Positions 1 to 6,273 of a DNA stretch of 14,762 nucleotides are shown piece by piece. Position 1 is the first letter of the stretch, and each line of letters begins with the position of its first letter. The position numbers and the translations under genes were made by a program. The notes under the pieces are model-generated. The model ran no database searches. It worked only from the letters and a program-made list of their open reading frames with translations, and was not told the origin of the DNA. The DNA is from an uncultured Terrimonas sp. (GTDB lineage Bacteria; Bacteroidota; Bacteroidia; Chitinophagales; Chitinophagaceae). Location of the stretch: positions 1 through 14,762 of the forward strand of contig CAMPJQ010000016.1 of NCBI GenBank assembly GCA_946886925.1. The letters run 5' to 3'.

Positions 1-2
1 CC

Positions 3-2192
3 TTGGACGGTACCTGGAATACGGGTTACCGTTATAATGAGGACACGATAAAATGTTTTAGTCATATTCATTGCTGGGAAATGTCGGGCATTCCGGTGTT
101 GCCCACTACCGGCATTTTTAAAGGTCAATTGGGTCCATCGGCATATGGCTCTTCCTATTCGCATGAGCAGGAAATTGCCAAACCCGGTTATCATAAAGTA
201 GTATTGAAAGATTATGGCATTACAGCAGAATTAACATCAACTGCAAGAGTTGGATTTCACCGGTATACTTTTCCCAAAACAGATTCAGCCAATATTCTTT
301 TCGATTTTACTACGGTACTGGGATCTTCCGCCACACAAAGTGCCAGCGTAAAGAAAGTGAGTGACCATTCAATAGAAGGTTCCGTAACGATGGCGGCTAC
401 TGTAAGAAGACCTAAGCCAATAACCATCTATTTTATAGCTGAGTTGGATAAGCCCTTTGCCATTTTTGGCGGCTGGCAAAATGGTGAGATCATACCCGTG
501 CAGAACAGTGTTGAGGGAAAGCATACTGGCGTATATCTCGGCTTTGCAACAAGTGCCAATGAAACCCGGCAAATGAAAATAGCCATTTCCTATGTGAGTA
601 CAGCGGAAGCAAAAAATAATTTGATGACCGAATTGCCACATTGGGATTTTGACCGTATAGTAAAAGAATCTGCCGGTGAATGGAATGAATGGTTGGGGAG
701 GATTGAAGTGGAAGGCGGTACCCTTACCGAACAACGCCGATTTTATACCGATCTGTGGCATGCATTGCAGGGCAGGCGAATAGTAAGTGATGTGAGCGGT
801 TCCTATATTGACAACACCGGCGCAAGTCCAACTGCGCGGCGGGTACCTCTTAATGCAAAAGGTAAGCCCGCTTTTAATATGTACAATTCAGATTCATTCT
901 GGGGTGCGCAATGGTCGCTCAATACACTCTGGCATCTTGTATATCCTGAAGTAACGGAATCTTTCATCAATTCATTTTTGCAAATGTACAGCGACGGGGG
1001 ATTGATTCCCCGTGGCCCTTCAGGCGGCAATTATACCTATGTAATGACAGGGGCTGCTGTAACACCTTTTATTGTAAGCGCGTACATGAAGGGCATCCGT
1101 GGATTTGATATTGCCAAAGCATACGAAGGAATGCGCAAAGACCATTTTCCTGGTGGCATGATGAGTAAAGCCGGTTATGAACACAATACTTTTAAAGGCG
1201 GTGGTATTGAAGCGTATATACGGCAGGGTTATGTGCCCTATCCGCTGGATACGATAAAATATGGTTATCACCAGGACGGCGCCGCACAAACCCTGGAATA
1301 TGCCTACCAGGACTATGCACTTGCACAAATGGCAAAAGCGCTGGGAAAGGAAGGGGATTTTCGTTTGTTCAGCAGGCGGGCACACAATTATAAAAATATC
1401 TTCAATAAAGAAATTGGCTGGATGTGGGTGAAAGATAAGTCCGGTAAATGGGTAAGCCCTGTGGATATTCTCCGGTATGAACATGGCTGGAATGAAGGCA
1501 ACGCTGCACAGTATACCTGGTTTGTGCCACACGATGTAAAGGGATTGATTGATTTAATGGGCGGAGCAGGACCCTTTACAAATAAGTTGAATGAATCATT
1601 TACAAAAGCAAGTGTACATGGATTTGTTTCCGGTAAATCAGAAAATCCTGCCGATCAAAAAATGCTCAGAAGGGTGTATATCAATTACGGTAATCAGCCC
1701 TGCATGGAAACGCCTTTTTTATTCAATTATGCAGGCAAACCCTGGCTTACGCAGTACTGGACAAGGCAACTGATTGACAGCGTGTACAGCGGAATTTCGC
1801 CGCAGAAAGGATACAGCGGTGATGAAGACCAGGGGCTGATGGGATCGCTTGCCGTGCTGATGAAGATAGGCTTGTTTTCTACAAATGGCGGCACATCACA
1901 AAAACCATTTTACGAGATCAGCAGCCCTATTTTCGATAAGATCACCATTCATCTCAATCCAACTTATTACCCCGGTAAAAAATTTGTAATAACAGCAAAA
2001 AATAATGGTGCTAAAAACTTTTATATACAATCGGCAATGCTGAACGGAAAAACACTGAACCAGCCCTGGTTTTTCCATGATACGCTGGTAAAAGGCGGAC
2101 AATTGATTTTACAAATGGGTGAACAGCCTAAAAAATCATGGGGGAACAATTTGAATATGGCTCCGCCTTCCATGTCATCTGCAAATAAATAA
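3..2192 (+). CDS. GH92-family glycosidase (alpha-mannosidase-like), 5' truncated
   Basis: The reading frame is already open at the window edge and its first codon is TTG inside a conserved region, so the true start and any signal peptide lie upstream. About 730 residues are visible, and I estimate that 50-100 N-terminal residues are missing. GH92 enzymes are Ca-dependent, inverting exo-alpha-mannosidases, usually periplasmic or cell-surface in Bacteroidota. Family marks in order: the N-terminal GYRYNED...FSHIH segment (near 30-85), a (alpha/alpha)6 region with DSFWGAQWSLNTLW, EGNAAQYTW carrying the likely general-acid Glu (codon 1494-1496), the NYGNQP...NYAGKPWLTQ segment, and SGDEDQG with the DxD catalytic-base pair (codons 1821 and 1827). 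Several normally conserved positions differ: FSHIHCWEMSG instead of the familiar FSHTHLSG, Ala instead of Trp in EGNAWQY, and Met-Glu after GNQPC. It may therefore belong to a divergent GH92 clade with a different sugar specificity. Family confidence is high; substrate confidence is low. Confidence 0.92.
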   Translation: MDGTWNTGYRYNEDTIKCFSHIHCWEMSGIPVLPTTGIFKGQLGPSAYGSSYSHEQEIAKPGYHKVVLKDYGITAELTSTARVGFHRYTFPKTDSANILFDFTTVLGSSATQSASVKKVSDHSIEGSVTMAATVRRPKPITIYFIAELDKPFAIFGGWQNGEIIPVQNSVEGKHTGVYLGFATSANETRQMKIAISYVSTAEAKNNLMTELPHWDFDRIVKESAGEWNEWLGRIEVEGGTLTEQRRFYTDLWHALQGRRIVSDVSGSYIDNTGASPTARRVPLNAKGKPAFNMYNSDSFWGAQWSLNTLWHLVYPEVTESFINSFLQMYSDGGLIPRGPSGGNYTYVMTGAAVTPFIVSAYMKGIRGFDIAKAYEGMRKDHFPGGMMSKAGYEHNTFKGGGIEAYIRQGYVPYPLDTIKYGYHQDGAAQTLEYAYQDYALAQMAKALGKEGDFRLFSRRAHNYKNIFNKEIGWMWVKDKSGKWVSPVDILRYEHGWNEGNAAQYTWFVPHDVKGLIDLMGGAGPFTNKLNESFTKASVHGFVSGKSENPADQKMLRRVYINYGNQPCMETPFLFNYAGKPWLTQYWTRQLIDSVYSGISPQKGYSGDEDQGLMGSLAVLMKIGLFSTNGGTSQKPFYEISSPIFDKITIHLNPTYYPGKKFVITAKNNGAKNFYIQSAMLNGKTLNQPWFFHDTLVKGGQLILQMGEQPKKSWGNNLNMAPPSMSSANK

Positions 2193-2207
2193 TTGCAGCA
2201 ACCAACA

Positions 2208-3590
2208 ATGAACAGGCGACGTTTCATATATAACACTTCAGCGGGTATTGCAGCCACATGGCTATCGCCACGGGTATGGGCAACTTCTTTTGACCCCGGT
2301 AACTGGAAACGCTATGACTTTAAATCTTTCCGCGAAGGACAATATGCCGTTCCGGTTACCCGGGTTACACCAGGCGATGGCTTTTACCTGCATACCTTTT
2401 ATGATGTATGCCCCTGGAGCCCCTCCGGTAATTTTTTAGCCGTTACCAAATTCCCGTACCAGGGTAAAAAACCGCAGTGGGGCGATATAGCCGATGTGTG
2501 TGTTATTGATTTGAAACAACAAAGAATTAAAACGGTTTACCAAACAAAAGCATGGGGATTTCAATTGGGGGCAAATGCTCAATGGGGCAACAGCAACGAC
2601 CGGTTCCTTTATACCAATGATATTATTGACGGGCAACCTGTTTGCGTACGAATAGATATGGAGAAAGGAGCTGTAAAAGCGTATGCAGGCGCCAAATACG
2701 ATATAGCCCCGGATGAAAAATCCGTCATTAGCCCCAACCTGCTCAATATGAATATCCATCAGTACGGGTATGCCGTACCTGATGGACCGGCGGGTACACC
2801 AGTTCCTTTTACACAGGAAGATATGGAGCGGGAAGGCCTATGGAAAACAGACTTGTTGAAGAATGAAAAAAAATTGCTTGTGCCTATGCAGCAGTTTTTT
2901 GAACAGGCAGAGGACGAAGAAAAATATGCTGGTAGTACCGGGTATTTATTTCATTCCAAATTCAACAAACAAAACACGAGGATACTACAGGTTTTCAGGG
3001 CGCAGGTAAACAATAAAGGAAGAAATGCCTCTTTGTTTAGCATGAGTACAGATGGCAGCAACTTACGGCAATGTCTAAATGCAGAAAAGTGGAACCATGT
3101 AGCACGGTTGGGCGGGTCGGGCAATCATCCCAACTGGCATCCCGATGGAGAGCATGTTGTAATGAATTGTGTGCCTTCATGGCTGGGATTTAAAGATATG
3201 TTGTTCTGTAGTTTTCGTTTTGATGGAACTGGTTTTAAAATATTGTCTGAAAAGCACATGGGAAGCGGGCATCCCAGCGTGGCCGCAGGCGGAAAATATT
3301 TACTGGCGGATGCTTATCCAAAACAAACCTATGTAAAAGCGCCTGCCGGTGAAGTAGCGATTCGGCTCATTGATCTCCGGAGCGACAGGGAGTTAATATT
3401 ATGTACTATCCCTACTGATGTTGGCGGAGGTACCAGGCAGGCATTGCCGGAAGATAAACTTTCGGGCGGAAGCCAGCACAAGCTGGATCCCCACCCGGCC
3501 TGGAGCAGAAATTACAGCCAGGTATGTTTTAATGGCGCTCCCGGCGGAAAGCGGCAGGTATTTATTGCAGACCTTTTTAAAGTATTATAA
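2208..3590 (+). CDS. Tat-exported beta-propeller, oligogalacturonate-lyase-like
   Basis: This is a 460-residue protein. I chose the ATG at 2208 over an in-frame TTG at 2193 because it puts the twin-arginine leader MNRRRFIYNTSAG at the very N-terminus, followed by a short hydrophobic stretch. The Tat leader suggests export of a folded, perhaps metal-bound, protein. The body shows repeated TolB/PD40-like blade signatures: CPWSPSGNFLAV (68-79), NHPNWHPDGEHVVMN (306-320), GHPSVAAGGKYLLAD (354-368) and DPHPAWSRNYSQVCFN (427-442). His-Pro pairs in the blades, plus QHKLDPHP near the C-terminus, resemble the metal-binding histidines of family PL22 oligogalacturonate lyases. The exact Gln/His spacing differs from what I recall for PL22, so lyase activity is only a suggestion. 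The gene starts 15 bases after the GH92 stop and almost touches the downstream LacI gene. It could alternatively be a non-catalytic sugar-binding propeller. Confidence 0.8.
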   Translation: MNRRRFIYNTSAGIAATWLSPRVWATSFDPGNWKRYDFKSFREGQYAVPVTRVTPGDGFYLHTFYDVCPWSPSGNFLAVTKFPYQGKKPQWGDIADVCVIDLKQQRIKTVYQTKAWGFQLGANAQWGNSNDRFLYTNDIIDGQPVCVRIDMEKGAVKAYAGAKYDIAPDEKSVISPNLLNMNIHQYGYAVPDGPAGTPVPFTQEDMEREGLWKTDLLKNEKKLLVPMQQFFEQAEDEEKYAGSTGYLFHSKFNKQNTRILQVFRAQVNNKGRNASLFSMSTDGSNLRQCLNAEKWNHVARLGGSGNHPNWHPDGEHVVMNCVPSWLGFKDMLFCSFRFDGTGFKILSEKHMGSGHPSVAAGGKYLLADAYPKQTYVKAPAGEVAIRLIDLRSDRELILCTIPTDVGGGTRQALPEDKLSGGSQHKLDPHPAWSRNYSQVCFNGAPGGKRQVFIADLFKVL

Positions 3591-3591
3591 T

Positions 3592-4650
3592 ATGAAAAAC
3601 GGTAGTAAAAAAATCTCAATGAAGGATATTGCTAAGGAACTCAATATATCCATTACTACTGTTTCTTTTGTTGTTAACGGAAAAAGTGAGCAGAAGAACA
3701 TCAGCGCAGCCACGGTAAAAAAAGTAAAAAACCTGATAGAAAAGCGGGGATTTAAACCCAATAGTGTGGCCAGGATGCTGAGGACCGGTAAATCAAAAAC
3801 CATTGGTCTCATTGTGGAAGATATCAGCAACTATTTTTTTGGGAGCATTGCAAAGATCATAGAACGGGAAGCGTATAAAAATGGTTACAACATATTTTTT
3901 AGCAGTACAGAAAATAACTATAGTACGGCAAAAGATCTGATTGCTAAAATGAAAAACAGCGCTGTTGATGGTTTTGTAATTACTGCTACAAAGGGATTGA
4001 GAAGTGAAATCATAAAATTAAAAAAAGAAAATATTCCATTTGTATTAATAGACAGGCTGGTACCGGGCATTAAAGCCAATTACGTTATACTGGATAATTA
4101 CCAGGGCGCTGTTGAATTGACGAAGCATTTGCTGCGAAACGGGTATTCTAAAATTGGATTTGTTTCTATTATCAGCGACATGTCGCAGATGGTGGACCGT
4201 AAAAGAGGCGTGATGGATGCCCTGAAAGATGCTCACATAAATATAACCAAACAGGCAATACTGGAAATCCCGTTCGGAGAAACGAATGAACATATCATAA
4301 ATGCCATTAAGGATTTTATTACCGGCAACCCGGATCTTGACGCCTTGTTTTTTGCTACCAATTATCTGGGTGTATTTGGCATAGAAGCGCTGCAACGAAA
4401 TAACTTAAAAATACCTGCAGATATCGCGGTTGTTTGTTTCGACGATAATGATATTTTCAGGCTGCTTACGCCTTCTATAACGGTAGCTGCACAACCCATT
4501 GATGAAATAGCAATCCATTCCATTGAGCTGCTGTTGCATATGATCAATAATGATGGGAAGCAGGCAAAATCCATTGGAACAATCATAAGTCCAACTATTA
4601 TCGTAAGGGGATCCAGCCCTCCAAAGACAGATGTAAAAATGGTAGGTTAA
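3592..4650 (+). CDS. LacI-family transcriptional regulator
   Basis: This 352-residue protein is of normal LacI length. The ATG at 3592 was chosen because the helix-turn-helix begins directly after it; further upstream the frame overlaps the propeller gene with non-homologous sequence. Residues 8-31 form the HTH (SMKDIAKELNISITTVSFVVNG), and residues 55-66 (KPNSVARMLRTG) match the hinge helix that inserts in the operator minor groove. The rest is a periplasmic-binding-like sensor domain: TIGLIVEDISNYFF, VDGFVITA, FVLIDR, a VVCFDDND...LLTPSITV segment and a C-terminal IIVRGSS. It is cytoplasmic and most likely represses, or less often activates, the surrounding catabolic genes in response to a sugar liberated from the substrate. 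The start codon follows the propeller stop after one base (TAATATG), which suggests translational coupling. The regulator is thus made from the operon it probably controls. I could not identify an operator palindrome. Confidence 0.95.
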   Translation: MKNGSKKISMKDIAKELNISITTVSFVVNGKSEQKNISAATVKKVKNLIEKRGFKPNSVARMLRTGKSKTIGLIVEDISNYFFGSIAKIIEREAYKNGYNIFFSSTENNYSTAKDLIAKMKNSAVDGFVITATKGLRSEIIKLKKENIPFVLIDRLVPGIKANYVILDNYQGAVELTKHLLRNGYSKIGFVSIISDMSQMVDRKRGVMDALKDAHINITKQAILEIPFGETNEHIINAIKDFITGNPDLDALFFATNYLGVFGIEALQRNNLKIPADIAVVCFDDNDIFRLLTPSITVAAQPIDEIAIHSIELLLHMINNDGKQAKSIGTIISPTIIVRGSSPPKTDVKMVG

Positions 4651-4718
4651 TACGCGGGTAGGATGTTGTTACAGACGCAGGGGTCATTGACCGGATTACC
4701 GGCAAATGCTTTTTTAAA
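4651..4718 (+). other. Longest intergenic gap, no clear signal
   Basis: This 68-base gap between the LacI and phosphatase genes is the only spacer large enough for an internal promoter. I looked for the Bacteroidota -33 TTG / -7 TAnnTTTG pair and for a LacI-type operator palindrome and found neither convincingly. A short CCGG-ATTA-CCGG inverted repeat is present at 4691-4702, but it is too small to interpret. No U-tract hairpin terminator follows the LacI gene, so read-through is plausible. Confidence 0.4.
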
Positions 4719-6236
4719 ATGAAACGGAGAAAATTTATTTATCAAACATCGGCGGGGCTGAGTGGTTTACTGCCTGTTATTAAACAGTTTAAAGGTATTG
4801 AGCTCAGCGATGGCCCGTTCTTTTCAACGGGAATTAAAATAGGCGAGGTTACTGGTTCTTCAGCAATAATATGGCTTCGTTTAACCGGCAACAGGCAACC
4901 TGCCGGCAGGCGCTCTCCCGTTCCCCGGGTTGCTTATTTTGATGAAGCAACAGGCAACTGGCATCCCCGGAAATATTTTAAAGAGAAATATAAACAAGAC
5001 CGGCCCGACAGGGAAGTAAAAGTAGTGTTCCCCGATGGCTATAGTATTACAAACATAGGAGGATCGGCGCCCGGATCAAACGGAGAAGTAAGATTACTGT
5101 ACAAAAAAACGGGAGCTTCCAAATGGGATTACACGGACTGGGTTGCGGTAGATGAACAGGCAGATTATTCAACACACATCAGTTTGGTTGACCTGGAACC
5201 AGGTATTGAATATGAAATTGAAGCTGAAGCAAAAGCTGTTGGCAGTAAAACCAGTTCAGCATCCATAAAAGGTAGATTTAAAACCTCCTGGAAGGCTGAA
5301 CAGCCGCATGACGTACAGTTTATGGTTACCACCTGCCACGAATACAATGACCAGGATGATCCTTTGGGCGGTGGATTTAAAATTTATAAACACATGCAGG
5401 CGCTGCATCCCGATTTTTTGGTGCATACCGGCGATGTGCTTTATTATGATCATGTGGCCAAAAGCCTGCCACTTGCCAAATGGTGCTGGCAGCGAATGTT
5501 CGGTTTAAGGAATGCCGTAGATTTTTACAGGAATGTGCCCTGCTATTTTATGAAAGATGATCACGATACCTGGATGAATGATTGCTACCCCGAATCCAAA
5601 AATAAATTTATGGGGCAGTTTACTTTTCAGCAGGGGGTGCAGCTTTTCAAACAGCAGGTTCCCATGAGCAATAAACCCTACCGCACATTCCGGTGGGGCA
5701 AAACGCTGCAGGTGTGGTTGATGGAAGTTCGCGAGTACAGATCGGCAAATGCTATGCAGGATGGCCCCCAAAAATCAATATGGGGCAAAGAACAGGTGGA
5801 ATGGTTTAAGCGAACTTTCAGTGAATCGGATGCTGCCTGTAAAATTTTGATCAGCCCAACACCCATTGTTGGACCCGACCGTCCGCAAAAAAAAGACAAC
5901 CATGCCAATACCGGCTTTGCATACGAAGGAAAGTGGATCAGGGAATTTGTGGCATCTCATCCCAACACTTTCATCATTTGCGGCGACAGGCACTGGCAAT
6001 ATGTTTCGCAGGACAAAGACACGGGGCTAATGGAATTTAGTTGTGGTCCGGCCAGTAATGAGCACGCCAGCGGATGGAATAAAGACGATGTACTGCCCGA
6101 ACATCATTATTTAAATATTGTTGGCGGATTTCTCGGAGTGGAAGTTAAACCAAATAATGCTCAGCCTGAAATCGTTTTTACACATTATGGAGTAGATGGA
6201 GAAAAGCTATATTCAAAGAAAATAAATATTCAATAA
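4719..6236 (+). CDS. Tat-exported PhoD-like metallophosphatase
   Basis: This is a 505-residue protein starting at the ATG that opens a twin-arginine leader, MKRRKFIYQTSAG, nearly the same as that of the propeller encoded at 2208. Residues 37-190 form an N-terminal beta domain typical of PhoD proteins (GIKIGEVTGSSAIIWLRLTG; STHISLVDLEPGIEYEIEAEA, fibronectin-III-like). The metallophosphatase core follows: VTTCHEY (Cys206, the position of the Fe-binding Cys in PhoD), HTGDVLYYDH (Asp239, Tyr243), MKDDHDTW (280-283) and ICGDRHWQ (Asp423, His425). All expected metal-ligand motifs are therefore present. PhoD enzymes hydrolyse phosphomono- or diesters with Fe/Ca centres outside the cytoplasm; the partner substrate here is unknown. 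Being embedded in a glycan-degradation cluster suggests removal of a phosphate substituent from a glycan rather than general phosphate scavenging. It could instead be a PhoD-fold enzyme with another specificity. Confidence 0.88.
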   Translation: MKRRKFIYQTSAGLSGLLPVIKQFKGIELSDGPFFSTGIKIGEVTGSSAIIWLRLTGNRQPAGRRSPVPRVAYFDEATGNWHPRKYFKEKYKQDRPDREVKVVFPDGYSITNIGGSAPGSNGEVRLLYKKTGASKWDYTDWVAVDEQADYSTHISLVDLEPGIEYEIEAEAKAVGSKTSSASIKGRFKTSWKAEQPHDVQFMVTTCHEYNDQDDPLGGGFKIYKHMQALHPDFLVHTGDVLYYDHVAKSLPLAKWCWQRMFGLRNAVDFYRNVPCYFMKDDHDTWMNDCYPESKNKFMGQFTFQQGVQLFKQQVPMSNKPYRTFRWGKTLQVWLMEVREYRSANAMQDGPQKSIWGKEQVEWFKRTFSESDAACKILISPTPIVGPDRPQKKDNHANTGFAYEGKWIREFVASHPNTFIICGDRHWQYVSQDKDTGLMEFSCGPASNEHASGWNKDDVLPEHHYLNIVGGFLGVEVKPNNAQPEIVFTHYGVDGEKLYSKKINIQ

Positions 6237-6273
6237 CAGATCTTGCTGATCATTATTGCTGTTAGTAACGATA

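Noticed and set aside
1020..1532. 170-codon open frame on the minus strand inside the GH92 gene
   Set aside because: It is antisense to a well-conserved coding region, with no recognisable domain and low-complexity Cys/His/Ile-rich content; it is a shadow of the GH92 codons.
3418..3591. Upstream in-frame extension of the LacI gene
   Set aside because: The extension lies inside the propeller coding sequence and has no similarity to LacI N-termini; the HTH begins right after the ATG at 3592.
6237..6273. GATC-flanked short repeat (AGATCTTGCTGATCA) after the phosphatase gene as a terminator
   Set aside because: The stem is only four to five bases with no following T-tract.
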